Origin: Shewanella marisflavi
Lineage (GTDB): Bacteria; Pseudomonadota; Gammaproteobacteria; Enterobacterales; Shewanellaceae
Length of the DNA: 64,000 bases
NCBI RefSeq assembly: GCF_023283925.1
Contig: NZ_JAKIKX010000004.1
Location: 1-64,000 of the forward strand
Direction of reading: 5' to 3'
In this document: one piece after another, positions 35,352 through 44,961 of the stretch
How positions within the stretch are numbered: position 1 is the first letter of the stretch
Layout: each line of letters begins with the position of its first letter
The notes under the pieces: generated by a model
Seen by the model: only the letters and a program-made list of their open reading frames with translations
Databases searched by the model: none
Told to the model about the DNA's origin: nothing
Program-made: the position numbers and the translations under genes

Positions 35352-36809
35352 ATGAAATTTATCGTAAAACTGTTTCCTGAAATCATGATGAAAAGCAAAC
35401 CGGTAAGAATGCGTTTTACCAAGATGCTTGAAACCAATATCCGCAATGTGCTGCGTAAGGTCGATGAAGAGGCCAAAGTACAGCGTCAGTGGGATAAGAT
35501 CATGGTCAGGGTGCCAGAAGACAAACCAGAGATGATTGAGCGTTATGCCGAGCGTCTCGCCTGTATTCCAGGTATTGCCCATGTTCTGCAGGTGCGCGAG
35601 AGCACCTTCGAGTCAGTCGACGATATCTATCAGCAAACCTTGGCGCTTTATAAAGAGCAGTTAGCCGGTAAAACGTTCTGTGTGCGGGTTAAGCGTAGTG
35701 GCCAACACGATTTTAACTCGATAGAGGTTGAGCGTTATGTTGGTGGTGGGCTAAATCAGTTTACCGAAGCGGCTGGGGTTAGGCTTAAGAATCCCGATAT
35801 GACGGTCAATCTTGAGATAGATAAGGAAAACCTTTATCTGGTTGAGAAGCGTATCCAAGGTTTGGGAGGCTTCCCGATGGCAACTCAGGAAGATGTATTG
35901 TCATTGATCTCTGGCGGATTCGACTCTGGCGTTTCTAGTTTCCAGTTTATCAAGCGTGGTTCTCGTACCCATTACTGTTTCTTTAATCTGGGCGGCGACC
36001 AGCATGAGATTGGTGTGAAGCAGGTGGCCTATCATCTGTGGCAGAAGTATGGCGAGTCACACAAGGTGAAATTCATCTCAGTTCCCTTTGACCCTGTGGT
36101 GCAGGAGATCCTGGAGAAGGTCGATAACGGTCAGATGGGGGTTATCCTCAAGCGTATGATGATGCGTGCCGCTAGCCTTATCGCCGAGAAGATGGGTATT
36201 CAGGCCTTGGTGACGGGTGAAGCTATGGGGCAGGTCTCGAGTCAGACCCTGACCAATCTAAACGTGATTGACCGCAGCACAGATATGTTGATTCTGCGTC
36301 CGCTGATCGTGATGGATAAGCAAGACATCATTAATATAAGTCGCGAGATAGGTACTGAAGACTTTGCCAAGTCGATCCCTGAATATTGCGGCGTGATCTC
36401 GCAAAAGCCGACGGTGAAAGCTGTGATGGGTAAGATTCTCGCCGAGGAGGAGAAGTTCTCCGAAGACTTAATTGAGCGAGTAGTGGCTGCCGCCGAGGTG
36501 ATTGATATTCGCGATATCGCTGCCAGCATGGATACTAAGATCACCGAGACAGAGACGGTTGATGCGGTGTCGGGCGGTGAAGTGGTGGTGGATATTCGCG
36601 CACCGGAAGAGGAAGAGCAGAGTCCGCTTGCCCTTCATGGCATAGAAGTGAAGTGTATTCCCTTCTTTAAGTTAGCGACACAGTTTGCCGATCTCGACAA
36701 AGAGAAGACCTATCTGCTTTATTGCGATAGAGGCGTCATGAGCAAGCTACAGGCGCTTTACCTGCAAGAGCAGGGATATCACAACGTTAAGGTCTATCGT
36801 CCTGTATAG
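35352..36809 (+). CDS. thiI: tRNA uridine 4-sulfurtransferase ThiI
   Basis: 485 aa. ThiI makes 4-thiouridine at position 8 of tRNA and passes sulfur to thiazole synthesis. The order is NFLD and THUMP (about 1-165), PP-loop domain with [11 protein letters not shown] (about 190-200), and a C-terminal rhodanese-like domain (about 400-485) with the catalytic Cys in YCDRGVMS. The second functional Cys is in PEYCGVIS. E. coli ThiI is 482 aa. The neighbours xseB-ispA-dxs are also near thiI in E. coli. Confidence 0.96.
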   Translation: MKFIVKLFPEIMMKSKPVRMRFTKMLETNIRNVLRKVDEEAKVQRQWDKIMVRVPEDKPEMIERYAERLACIPGIAHVLQVRESTFESVDDIYQQTLALYKEQLAGKTFCVRVKRSGQHDFNSIEVERYVGGGLNQFTEAAGVRLKNPDMTVNLEIDKENLYLVEKRIQGLGGFPMATQEDVLSLISGGFDSGVSSFQFIKRGSRTHYCFFNLGGDQHEIGVKQVAYHLWQKYGESHKVKFISVPFDPVVQEILEKVDNGQMGVILKRMMMRAASLIAEKMGIQALVTGEAMGQVSSQTLTNLNVIDRSTDMLILRPLIVMDKQDIINISREIGTEDFAKSIPEYCGVISQKPTVKAVMGKILAEEEKFSEDLIERVVAAAEVIDIRDIAASMDTKITETETVDAVSGGEVVVDIRAPEEEEQSPLALHGIEVKCIPFFKLATQFADLDKEKTYLLYCDRGVMSKLQALYLQEQGYHNVKVYRPV

Positions 36810-36857
36810 CGCTTTGTAGGTGTCAGTGTAGTGACGAGAACTAAGTGTTAAAGATAG

Positions 36858-36882
36858 AGGCTGCCAAGTGGGCAGCCTTTTT
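36858..36882 (+). terminator. Terminator after thiI
   Basis: AGGCTGCC / GGCAGCCT stem, 5-base loop, then six T. Confidence 0.85.
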
Positions 36883-36997
36883 TATGAGCGACTCTCACTA
36901 TTACAGCTATAAATGCTTGGATTTATTGAGGGGCTGGCGTAATTTAACTGGGCTGATGCCTCACTCGTGGGTAACCGTCTTGGGTAACCATGGGCAT

Positions 36998-37024
36998 AAA
37001 AAAGCCGCATCGAAGATGCGGCTT
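36998..37024 (-). terminator. Terminator of the 76-aa secreted protein gene
   Basis: On the minus strand AAGCCGCATC / GATGCGGCTT forms a 10-bp stem with a 3-base loop, followed by a T run. Confidence 0.85.
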
Positions 37025-37043
37025 AATTGAAAAGGCTTTGAGA

Positions 37044-37274
37044 TTATTCAGCGCGTTGAGCACTGATGCTGGTTTCTTGCTGCTCATTTTTTTGAGCGAC
37101 CAGAATAGCGTTAAGGTCTTCGTTAAGATCTTGTTGCATCTGTTCTAAGCCTTCGGCCAGTTGTGCACTGATAGATGCATGCAGATCTGCGGTGTCGATA
37201 ACTATCTCATCGGCGTTTGCAGCGGTTGATGCTGAGAGCAGTGCGATGGCAAATACAGTTTTAAAGTTAATCAT
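37044..37274 (-). CDS. Small periplasmic protein of unknown function, 76 aa
   Basis: A clear signal peptide (MINFKTVFAIALLSASTAANA, cut after residue about 21) leaves a 55-aa acidic, Gln/Glu-rich helical chain (DLHASISAQLAEGLEQMQQDL..). GGAGG lies 7 bases before the ATG and a strong terminator follows the stop, so it is a real single-gene unit. I do not recognise the family. It is divergent from gcvA with a perfect GTGTCAGACAC palindrome between them. Confidence 0.75.
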   Translation of the reverse strand: MINFKTVFAIALLSASTAANADEIVIDTADLHASISAQLAEGLEQMQQDLNEDLNAILVAQKNEQQETSISAQRAE

Positions 37275-37301
37275 AGTGGTCGCCTCCGGGCGGCATATCT
37301 T

Positions 37302-37320
37302 GGGGTGTCAGACACTCCCC
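37302..37320. promoter_or_regulatory. Palindrome between the 76-aa gene and gcvA
   Basis: GGGGTGTCAGACACTCCCC is an almost perfect dyad centred on 37310. It lies about 30 bases upstream of the 76-aa gene and is a candidate operator or leader hairpin. Confidence 0.45.
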
Positions 37321-37456
37321 ATATACGTCGTCGAGGCTGTCTAACTATACTCATTTCGTTGGCGCAAAATTTAACCAAAAACCCTTCCCTTTACAAACGA
37401 TAAAATGTAACAATACGGATTAGAAAAACTAATTAAAATGTGAGACAAGGATCACT

Positions 37457-38368
37457 ATGTCGAGACGTTTACCTCCATTGAATGCAGTGAAGGCATTTGA
37501 AGCTGCTGCCCGTCACTTAAGCTTTACGCGCGCCGCGGAAGAACTTTTTGTGACACAGGCCGCGGTAAGTCATCAAATTAAAGCATTAGAAGAATATTTA
37601 GGGCTAAAACTTTTCCGTCGTAAGAACCGTTCCTTGCTATTGACCGAAGAGGGGCAGGGCTATTTTCTCGACATCAAAGATATTTTTGTTCAACTTGCTG
37701 ATGCCACAGATAGATTATTGGCTCGAAGTGCCATCGGTTCCCTAACGGTAAGCACTTCACCGAGTTTTGCTATTCAGTGGCTGGTGCCTCGTCTGGCTAA
37801 TTTTAGTGAGAATAATCCCGATATCGATGTGCGTATCAAGGCGGTGGATGATGAAACCAGTAGCCTGACCGATGACGTAGACGTGGCCATCTATTACGGC
37901 ATGGGCAACTGGCCTGGCGTGCGTGCCGATAAGCTAAGAAATGAGGTGTTGATCCCCGTTTGTTCTCCACTTTTACTTAATGGACCTAAGCCTTTATCTG
38001 AGCCGAGCGACCTTAGACATCACACCTTATTGCACGATTCCAGCCGCCATGATTGGCAGGCGTGGTTTAGACAATGTGGGATTAATGATATTAATGTGAA
38101 TCAGGGGCCTATCTTTAGCCACTCCTCCTTGGTGTTACAGGCTGCTGCTCATGGTCAGGGTGTCGCGCTGGGTTATAGCGTATTGGCCCGACCCGACATC
38201 AAGGCTGGACGCTTGGTCTGTCCTTTCCCCGAAGTGCTCGTTAGTAAAAACGCTTACTATCTAGTGTGTCAGCAAAATCATGCCGAGATAGGTAAGATCG
38301 TGGCCTTTAGAAAGTGGATGCTAGACATGTTTGAAGAGGAGTCTCGCAGCGAGTTGTTGCCGGGATAA
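37457..38368 (+). CDS. gcvA: LysR-type regulator GcvA
   Basis: 303 aa, AAGGA upstream. The N-terminal winged helix (RRLPPLNAVKAFEAAARHLSFTRAAEEL.., residues 1-65) and the LysR effector domain (about 90-295) match GcvA, the activator/repressor of the glycine-cleavage operon in E. coli. The downstream order hydrolase, DUF423, rlmM resembles the E. coli gcvA-ygdD-rlmM cluster and supports the call. The gcv genes are not in the window. Confidence 0.88.
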   Translation: MSRRLPPLNAVKAFEAAARHLSFTRAAEELFVTQAAVSHQIKALEEYLGLKLFRRKNRSLLLTEEGQGYFLDIKDIFVQLADATDRLLARSAIGSLTVSTSPSFAIQWLVPRLANFSENNPDIDVRIKAVDDETSSLTDDVDVAIYYGMGNWPGVRADKLRNEVLIPVCSPLLLNGPKPLSEPSDLRHHTLLHDSSRHDWQAWFRQCGINDINVNQGPIFSHSSLVLQAAAHGQGVALGYSVLARPDIKAGRLVCPFPEVLVSKNAYYLVCQQNHAEIGKIVAFRKWMLDMFEEESRSELLPG

Positions 38369-38414
38369 TCTATTGGCGAGCATTTTAGGTGCCTCGCCAT
38401 TATTAAGGGATAAG

Positions 38415-39110
38415 ATGAGTTTTAAGCAAGTATTGAATGAACGGCTTGGCGCAGCCGAGTTACCGCCTAGCCAGTGTCTGTTTTCGGGCCCAATTAAGGC
38501 GCAACAACTCCAGAGCGATACCCTGGTGGTGTTGGCGCACGGGGCCGGGGCCAACATGGAGCACGACTTTATGGTGCAGATGGCCGCTAAGCTCGCAGAG
38601 CAGGGCGTGGCCGTGGTCAGGTTTAACTTTCCTTATATGCGCAATAATGTCATTGATGGCAAGCGCCGCCCGCCGGATCGCGCGCCTAAGCTATTAAAAG
38701 ATTTCTCTGTGCATCTAGATACCCTGCGCCAGGTATATCAGCCCAAACGCTTAGTGGTCATGGGGAAATCCATGGGAGGACGTATGGCCGCCATTCTGGG
38801 GGCTGAGATGCCACTCGATGGGGTGATCTGTCTAGGTTACCCCTTCGTGCCGCTTAAAGGGGGTGACCCCAGACTTGAGCCTATCGCCAAGTGCCAAGCA
38901 CCGCTACTGATCCTTCAAGGTGAGCGGGACAAGTTTGGCGCCAAGGGGCAGGTGGAACCTTGGCTTGCCTCCTATAGTGCAAAACTTGAGTGGTTAGCCG
39001 ATGGCGATCATAGTTTTCAACCAAGAAAGTCGTCAGGTACCAGTCTAGGCGCTAATCTGGATCTAGCTGTCTCACATAGTATCCATTTTATTAGGGGGTT
39101 AGATGCGTAA
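38415..39110 (+). CDS. Alpha/beta hydrolase, KANL3/Tex30-like
   Basis: 231 aa from ATG 38415 (AAGGGA upstream). The fold is shown by LAHGAGANMEHDFM near the N-terminus, the nucleophile elbow GKSMGGRMAA (about residues 118-127), an LILQGERDKFG acid segment and a late His in DGDHSF. The catalytic triad looks intact, but the substrate is unknown. Its stop overlaps the start of the DUF423 gene by 8 bases, so the two are cotranslated. Confidence 0.82.
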   Translation: MSFKQVLNERLGAAELPPSQCLFSGPIKAQQLQSDTLVVLAHGAGANMEHDFMVQMAAKLAEQGVAVVRFNFPYMRNNVIDGKRRPPDRAPKLLKDFSVHLDTLRQVYQPKRLVVMGKSMGGRMAAILGAEMPLDGVICLGYPFVPLKGGDPRLEPIAKCQAPLLILQGERDKFGAKGQVEPWLASYSAKLEWLADGDHSFQPRKSSGTSLGANLDLAVSHSIHFIRGLDA

Positions 39111-39492
39111 AGGGTTTTTATTGCTAGCAGCGCTAAGCGGTTTTTTAGCCGTTGCCTTAGGGGCTTTTGGTGCTCACGGACTAAAGCAGGTCACGACACC
39201 CGAGATGCTCGACATTTTTAACCTTGGGGTTGAGTATCAGTTTTATCATACCTTTGCCCTGATAGCCGTTGCCTTTAGTGGCCATTGGCTCAAGTCGCGT
39301 TTGATTGACTGGGCAGGTTATCTGTTTCTGTTGGGTATAGTACTGTTTTCCGGCTCGCTTTATCTCTATGTGCTGGTCGGCAGTAAGTGGACGGGCCCGG
39401 TAACGCCTATGGGCGGCGTTTGCTTCCTGGTCGGCTGGTTGTTTATTGCGGTGGCCGTGTGGCGTAATCGCGTAGTGGAGCTGGATGATTAG
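39103..39492 (+). CDS. ygdD: DUF423 inner-membrane protein (YgdD-like)
   Basis: 129 aa, four membrane helices. The N-terminus (LSGFLAVALGAFGAHGLK) and the FNLGVEYQFYHTFAL segment are the DUF423 signature. Function is unknown in the family. It overlaps the preceding hydrolase by 8 bases and precedes rlmM, an arrangement shared with E. coli (gcvA-ygdD-rlmM). Confidence 0.9.
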   Translation: MRKGFLLLAALSGFLAVALGAFGAHGLKQVTTPEMLDIFNLGVEYQFYHTFALIAVAFSGHWLKSRLIDWAGYLFLLGIVLFSGSLYLYVLVGSKWTGPVTPMGGVCFLVGWLFIAVAVWRNRVVELDD

Positions 39493-39542
39493 CCTGTGGC
39501 TAAAGCATTAAGATAATCGTATTCATTTTCGAGAAAGTGTAG

Positions 39543-39576
39543 AATGGCGGCCAATTGTGTGGGTCGCCATTTTTTA
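39543..39576 (+). terminator. Possible terminator between DUF423 gene and rlmM
   Basis: AATGGCG at 39543-39549 pairs with CGCCATT at 39565-39571 across a 15-base loop and is followed by a T run. The long loop makes it weaker than the others here; it may give rlmM partial independence. Confidence 0.5.
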
Positions 39577-39590
39577 TTCAGGATGTTCTG

Positions 39591-40682
39591 ATGATAAACC
39601 TATTTTTATATTGCCGTGCCGGCTACGAGAAAGACTGCGCCGCCGAGATTCAGGAGCGGGCCGCGGAGCTGAATATTGGCGGCTTTGTAAAGACAAACCG
39701 TAACGATGGTTATGTGATCTTTCAGTGTTTTCAAGCGGGAGATGCGGATCTCTTGGCGGAGCAGCTAGAGCTGGACTCTTTGATCTTTACCCGCCAGATG
39801 TTTGCCGCCAATGAGCTGCTAAAGGATCTGCCTGAGGGTGATCGGGTGACGCCTATCGTCGAAGCGCTGGCGAAGGTACATAAGGCGGGTGAACTGAGGG
39901 TTGAGACGCCTGATACTAATGAGGCCAAAGAGCTCTCCACCTTCTGCCGTAAATTTACCGTGCCTTTGAGACAGGCACTGAAACGCAGCGGCGCCCTGCT
40001 TGAGAAAGAAAACCCAAAGCGACCCATTATCCATGTCTGCTTTGTTGGCCCGGGAACCGCTTATGTGGGCTATTCGCTTAGTCATAACAGTTCACCCTAT
40101 TTTATGGGGATCCCGAGACTCAAGATGGCCAGCGATGCACCGAGTCGCTCGACGCTCAAGTTGGATGAAGCCTTTATCCACTTTATTCCTAAGTCAGAGC
40201 AAGAACAGCGCCTGCGCAGTGGTATGAACTCGGTGGATCTCGGTGCCTGCCCTGGTGGCTGGACCTATCAGCTGGTGCGCCGCGGTATGTTTGTGGCGGC
40301 GGTTGATAACGGCCCCATGGCGCAGAATTTGATGGATACCGGTCAGGTGAGGCACTATCAGGCCGACGGATTCCGTTTCGAGCCGCCAAAGAAGAATATC
40401 TACTGGCTGGTGTGCGACATGGTGGAGAAGCCTTCGCGTGTGGCCGAGCTGATGGAGGCCTGGGCGATTAACGGCTGGTTTAAGGAAGCGATCTTTAACC
40501 TTAAGCTGCCGATGAAGAGCCGTTATAAAGAGGTGTCGACCATCTTGGCAACCATGAAAGAGGTGCTGAGAGAGAATGGCATCGATGACTTCCACCTAGC
40601 CTGTAAGCATCTTTACCACGACAGAGACGAAGTGACTGTGCATCTCTGGTTGCGCCCAGGTGTCGGTTTTAATTTCGGTTAG
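39591..40682 (+). CDS. rlmM: 23S rRNA 2'-O-ribose C2498 methyltransferase
   Basis: 363 aa from ATG 39591 (AGGA upstream; an earlier in-frame start at 39555 falls in the terminator-like hairpin). The N-terminal THUMP-like part (1-165) precedes a Rossmann methyltransferase with the SAM-binding [14 protein letters not shown] (about 218-231). The family methylates C2498 of 23S rRNA. Gene context matches E. coli rlmM next to ygdD and gcvA. Confidence 0.95.
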   Translation: MINLFLYCRAGYEKDCAAEIQERAAELNIGGFVKTNRNDGYVIFQCFQAGDADLLAEQLELDSLIFTRQMFAANELLKDLPEGDRVTPIVEALAKVHKAGELRVETPDTNEAKELSTFCRKFTVPLRQALKRSGALLEKENPKRPIIHVCFVGPGTAYVGYSLSHNSSPYFMGIPRLKMASDAPSRSTLKLDEAFIHFIPKSEQEQRLRSGMNSVDLGACPGGWTYQLVRRGMFVAAVDNGPMAQNLMDTGQVRHYQADGFRFEPPKKNIYWLVCDMVEKPSRVAELMEAWAINGWFKEAIFNLKLPMKSRYKEVSTILATMKEVLRENGIDDFHLACKHLYHDRDEVTVHLWLRPGVGFNFG

Positions 40683-40721
40683 CTTTGCTCAGCGTGCTAG
40701 CTAAGTGATAAAACAGCTAAT

Positions 40722-40750
40722 AAAAAGCCCCGCGTTAAGCGGGGCTTTTT
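40722..40750. terminator. Bidirectional terminator between rlmM and isocitrate dehydrogenase gene
   Basis: AGCCCCGC / GCGGGGCT stem, 5-base loop, A run left and T run right. Confidence 0.88.
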
Positions 40751-40777
40751 TGTCACTGATAGACCTTCAGGTGTCGA

Positions 40778-41785
40778 TTACAGACGTTCGATAACCGCCT
40801 GAGTAAAGTCAGTCGTACCATGAGTACCGCCCAAGTCGCGGGTAGTACGGTCGCCTTCTTCGATAACGGCTGAAACCGCGTTACGAATAGCTTGTGCCTT
40901 GTCTGACATACCTAAGTATTCCAGCATCTGAATCGATGCCAGGATCACTGAGGTAGGGTTCGCCAGGTTCTTACCTGCGATATCTGGTGCACTGCCGTGA
41001 ACCGCTTCGAAGATCGCTGCGTTTTTACCTATGTTGGCACCCGGTGCCATCCCCAGGCCGCCAACCAGACCGGCGCAAAGATCCGATAGGATATCGCCAA
41101 ACAGGTTAGTGGTTACGATCACGTCGAAGTTTTCTGGGTTCATCACCAGTTTCATACAGGTCGCGTCGACAATCATCTCTTCAGTGGTGATGTCTGGGTA
41201 ACGCTGGCTTACTTCGCGAGCCACTTTCAGGAACAGGCCTGAAGTTGACTTCATGATGTTAGCCTTGTGTACGATAGTGACCTTCTTACGACCCTCTTTA
41301 CGCGCTAGCTCGTAGGCGAAGGTAGTGATCTGCTCTGCGCCCTGACGGGTGATGATACTGGTGGCTTCGGCGGTGGCACCGTCTTCAGAAACCGTTTGGC
41401 CTAGGCCTGAGTACATCCCCTCGGTGTTTTCACGTACCGTGATGATATCGATATTGTCGTAACGAGCCTGAGTACCTTTAAAAGACAATACAGGGCGTAC
41501 GTTTGCGTAAAGGCTGAATTTTTTACGTAAAGTGACGTTGATTGAGGTAAAGCCTTCGCCAACTGGGGTGGTTAGCGGCCCTTTTAGGGTGATACGGTTC
41601 TTTTCAATCAGGTCTAGTGTGCGTTGGGGTAGAAGTTCACCTTGCTTCTCAAGTGCGGCTAGGCCAGCATCGGCGAACTCGTATTCGAAATCACATCCGG
41701 CTTTATCTAAGATCTTGATTGCTGAGTCGATTATGCTCGGGCCAATCCCATCACCTGGGATAACGGTAATTGTTCTTTTTGACAT
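40778..41785 (-). CDS. NAD-type isocitrate dehydrogenase
   Basis: 335 aa from ATG 41785, which has AAGGA 7 bases upstream. It oxidises isocitrate to 2-oxoglutarate and CO2. The substrate-phosphate region TSINVTLRKKFSLYANVRPV, the metal-binding TNLFGDILSDLCAGLVGGLGMAPG, and the HGSAPDIAGKNLANPT segment place it with short NAD-dependent isocitrate dehydrogenases rather than the 45-kDa NADP enzyme; isopropylmalate dehydrogenase is a relative but keeps different substrate-site residues. It faces the S9 peptidase gene across a shared control region. Confidence 0.88.
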   Translation of the reverse strand: MSKRTITVIPGDGIGPSIIDSAIKILDKAGCDFEYEFADAGLAALEKQGELLPQRTLDLIEKNRITLKGPLTTPVGEGFTSINVTLRKKFSLYANVRPVLSFKGTQARYDNIDIITVRENTEGMYSGLGQTVSEDGATAEATSIITRQGAEQITTFAYELARKEGRKKVTIVHKANIMKSTSGLFLKVAREVSQRYPDITTEEMIVDATCMKLVMNPENFDVIVTTNLFGDILSDLCAGLVGGLGMAPGANIGKNAAIFEAVHGSAPDIAGKNLANPTSVILASIQMLEYLGMSDKAQAIRNAVSAVIEEGDRTTRDLGGTHGTTDFTQAVIERL

Positions 41786-41916
41786 GGAGAGTCCTTCCAC
41801 GGTTGGTCGTTACTGCTATTGTCTGACCATGTCGAAAGACACGGTTTTATGACTATGAATTTTTAGAATCTTATCGGCTTTATTTTAACTACTTTCGCGC
41901 AAATTTTACAGGAAAT

Positions 41917-41932
41917 AGTGAGCAATCTCACG
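41917..41932. promoter_or_regulatory. CRP-like site between isocitrate dehydrogenase and S9 peptidase genes
   Basis: AGTGA-GCAATC-TCACG keeps the GTGA-N6-TCAC core of the CRP consensus, with AAA on the left flank and a T run on the right, as in strong sites. It lies about 130 bases from each divergent start. The same stretch could be read as a weak hairpin with a T run, but the stem is only 5 bp. Confidence 0.55.
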
Positions 41933-42051
41933 TTTTTTTGTGTAGGCTAACTTGCAATAATAGAGGCTAATCACGATGATTGATCCTTAAGCGTTAAAAA
42001 AGTCTACTTTAGTCTAACGTCCGTTAATAACAAGTTAAAACGAGGAAGACC

Positions 42052-44865
42052 TTGAAGCCATTACCAACCTTATCTTTGTTATGTGCCAGTCTTTTTTCTT
42101 GCGCCGCATTTAGCGCCGATGTGACACCCGATGTCATCATGAAATTCGAATCCCTCAATAAACCTGTCCTGTCGGCAAAAGGCAATGCTTTCGCCGTAGA
42201 GGTAAGCCCTGATAGAGGCGATAGCCATGGCTTGGTGAAACGTCTCGATGCAGACACTAGCTTTAGTGTGGCAGGTGGTAGCAAACCTATTATCAGCCAC
42301 GATGGTCGTTTCGCCGCTTTCACCTTGGCGCCTAGTCTACTTGAGCAGGAACAAGCCACGCCCAAGGCGCGCAAAAAACTGAAGTCAGGCGTTGTATTAG
42401 TCGACACTCAAACGGGTAAAGAGACTCGCTATGACAAGGTAAAGCAGTTTGCCTTTAATGAAGCGGGGAGTCATTTGGCCATCTGGTATGAGGCGGGTGA
42501 AGAGGCCGATAACGACGCGGATGATGACGGGCAAAGTAGCGATAAGAACAGTAAGCCTAAGGCATCTGAGACAGAGAAGCCGTCAAAGGTCGACAAGTTT
42601 GATGAAGGGCGGACCTTAGAGCTGGTCAACCTAAAGAACGGCAGCAGTGAAAAGTTAGCCCATGTTACGGCTTACTATTTTGACAAAGTGGGTCATTCCT
42701 TGGTGGTTGCGCAAAATGATGCGGCCAACAATCTGCACAGGGTTCAGCGCCTGGACCTCAATAGTGGCGACTTGCAGGTGGTTTCGGGATATGTGGATCA
42801 GCAGATCGGCGCAGTGTCGGTCAGTGAGGATGGTAAATACATCGCCTACACCTATGGCAAGGCAGCTGATGCGCCTTGGGGGCGTGAATATCACCTAGCC
42901 TTGTATCAGACGGCAGATGAGGCGCTGCACCAGGTGGCTAACACCAAGGAGTGGACCTTAAATCGTTACAGCGAGCTGACCTTCTCAGACGACAGTAAGC
43001 GACTCTTTTTCGGCCGTGTGCCTGAGGTGAACCAGCAGCTTGAGTTGCCTAAGGTGACCAAGAGTGAAGATCTTTATGACAACCAAGTGATCACCGGACA
43101 GCGTGAGCTGAGGGTTTGGCATGGTGATGACCCGCGCATTAAGCCTAACGAGGTAAAACAGTACAAGAAGGAGCTTAAACGCACCTATTTGGCTGTGCTG
43201 CATCTGGGCTCCAAGCAAGTGGTGCAACTGGCCGATCAGACGGTGCCTGATATCGAGTTAGGTCAACAGCAGCGCTTCGTGCTAGCCAGCACTGATGTGC
43301 CATATCTAAAGATGATCACTTGGGCGGGTTTCTACCGCGATTACTATTTGGTGGATCTCAATACGGGACGCAAGCAGGCGTTCTTGATCCAGCAACCTGT
43401 GGGTCAAAAGCCATTGCTATCACCTAACGAGCGATTCGTCGCCTATTACCAGCAGGGTAATATTTTCCTTTATCAGATCGCCCAGGATAGTCGGGTTAAA
43501 CTGACTAAAGACTTTAAGACGCCATTTGCTGACGAAGACCATGACTACCCTTCGGCAGCACCAGGTTATGGTCTGGGGCCTTGGCTTGAAGATGGTTCGG
43601 CGTTTCTTGCCTATGATAAGTACGATATCTGGCAGTTCAATACCGACTCTTTCGATGCGTTTCGCATAACCGCAGCCAAGGGACGTAAGGCGCAGATCCA
43701 GTATCGTGTCACAGGTCTGCTAGAAAGAGAGGACAAGCCGGATCTGCTTAAGGAAAACCAAACCTTGCTGCTTCACGGCTACAACGAGCGCACCAAGGGT
43801 GATGGGTTCTATGAAGCCAAGGTAGGCGTCTCTGGCGTTAAGCCTTTGATGGAAGGCGATTACAAGCTCAAGTTGTTGGCCCGCGCCGAACAGAGCGATG
43901 CCATTCTCTTTTCCAAAGAGCGTTATGATCTCTACCCAGATCTTTACGCCAGTAAGTTGTTGAGTCCGCAGCAGGCAAAGCGTCAGACACGTTTAGACGA
44001 TCAGAAACGTCAACTTGACTGGGGCAAGGCCGAGTTGGTGCATTGGACTAATGGTGACGGTAAGCCACTCGATGGTGTGTTAATTAAACCATCTAATTAT
44101 GTGGCGGGTAAACGCTATCCCGTGCTGGTTTATTTCTATCGCTTTATGAGTGACAGGCTGCATGCCTTCCCTGATATGAAGCTTAACCACAGACCTAACT
44201 TTGCCTGGTATGCCGATAATGGTTATGCCATCTTCTTGCCCGATATTCGCTTTGAAGTAGGTTACCCTGGCGCCAGCTCAGTGCAGGCCTTGACCTCTGG
44301 TGTGCAGAAGTTGATTGATATGGGCATTGCTGATGCCGATGCCGTGGGTATTCAGGGGCACTCATGGGGTGGTTATCAGACAGCCTTTGCTGTCACTCAG
44401 ACCTCTATTTTCAAGGCGGCAGTTACCGGTGCACCTGTATCTAACATGACCAGCGCCTACAGTGGTATTCGTCACGGTACTGGTCTGGCACGTCAGTTCC
44501 AGTATGAAACGGGTCAGAGCCGTATCGGTGAGAGTCTGTTTAAGGCGCCGCAGAAATATATCGAAAACTCACCCGTTTTCTATGTTGAGCGCATTAAGAC
44601 ACCTATGATGATCATGTTTGGTGATAAAGATGATGCTGTGCCTTGGGAGCAGGGCGTTGAGCTGTACCTAGCGATGCGCCGCGCGGGTAAGGATGTGGTG
44701 TTCCTGCAGTACCAGGATGAACCTCATCATCTGAAGAAGTACCCAAACAAGCTCGACTATAGCCTGCGTATGATGCAATACTTCGAGCATTATTTGAAAG
44801 GCAAGCCAGCGCCTAAATGGCTCTCTGAAGGAGAGGCCTATCAGGAGTATAAGAAGGCGGGTTAA
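42052..44865 (+). CDS. Secreted S9-family (prolyl oligopeptidase/DPP-like) serine peptidase
   Basis: 937 aa from TTG 42052, with GAGGAAG close upstream and no better start. A signal peptide (KPLPTLSLLCASLFSCAAFSA) sends it to the periplasm or surface. A beta-propeller region (about 40-620) precedes the alpha/beta hydrolase domain with GIQGHSWGGYQTAF (nucleophile Ser about 770), FGDKDDAVPW (Asp) and DEPHHLKKYP (His), a complete triad. An acidic/Lys-rich insert occurs at about 145-185. A strong terminator follows. The substrate is peptides, exact specificity open. Confidence 0.88.
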   Translation: MKPLPTLSLLCASLFSCAAFSADVTPDVIMKFESLNKPVLSAKGNAFAVEVSPDRGDSHGLVKRLDADTSFSVAGGSKPIISHDGRFAAFTLAPSLLEQEQATPKARKKLKSGVVLVDTQTGKETRYDKVKQFAFNEAGSHLAIWYEAGEEADNDADDDGQSSDKNSKPKASETEKPSKVDKFDEGRTLELVNLKNGSSEKLAHVTAYYFDKVGHSLVVAQNDAANNLHRVQRLDLNSGDLQVVSGYVDQQIGAVSVSEDGKYIAYTYGKAADAPWGREYHLALYQTADEALHQVANTKEWTLNRYSELTFSDDSKRLFFGRVPEVNQQLELPKVTKSEDLYDNQVITGQRELRVWHGDDPRIKPNEVKQYKKELKRTYLAVLHLGSKQVVQLADQTVPDIELGQQQRFVLASTDVPYLKMITWAGFYRDYYLVDLNTGRKQAFLIQQPVGQKPLLSPNERFVAYYQQGNIFLYQIAQDSRVKLTKDFKTPFADEDHDYPSAAPGYGLGPWLEDGSAFLAYDKYDIWQFNTDSFDAFRITAAKGRKAQIQYRVTGLLEREDKPDLLKENQTLLLHGYNERTKGDGFYEAKVGVSGVKPLMEGDYKLKLLARAEQSDAILFSKERYDLYPDLYASKLLSPQQAKRQTRLDDQKRQLDWGKAELVHWTNGDGKPLDGVLIKPSNYVAGKRYPVLVYFYRFMSDRLHAFPDMKLNHRPNFAWYADNGYAIFLPDIRFEVGYPGASSVQALTSGVQKLIDMGIADADAVGIQGHSWGGYQTAFAVTQTSIFKAAVTGAPVSNMTSAYSGIRHGTGLARQFQYETGQSRIGESLFKAPQKYIENSPVFYVERIKTPMMIMFGDKDDAVPWEQGVELYLAMRRAGKDVVFLQYQDEPHHLKKYPNKLDYSLRMMQYFEHYLKGKPAPKWLSEGEAYQEYKKAG

Positions 44866-44882
44866 CCTCTTCTCGATACATC

Positions 44883-44909
44883 AAGCCGGGCTTTTGCCCG
44901 GCTTTTTTG
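44883..44909 (+). terminator. Terminator after the S9 peptidase gene
   Basis: AAGCCGGGC / GCCCGGCTT 9-bp stem, TTTT loop, then a T run. Confidence 0.88.
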
Positions 44910-44961
44910 TGGGAAGAAATGGTTGGTTTGGTCAGGAGATAGCGAATTTATGGAGAAGCAT

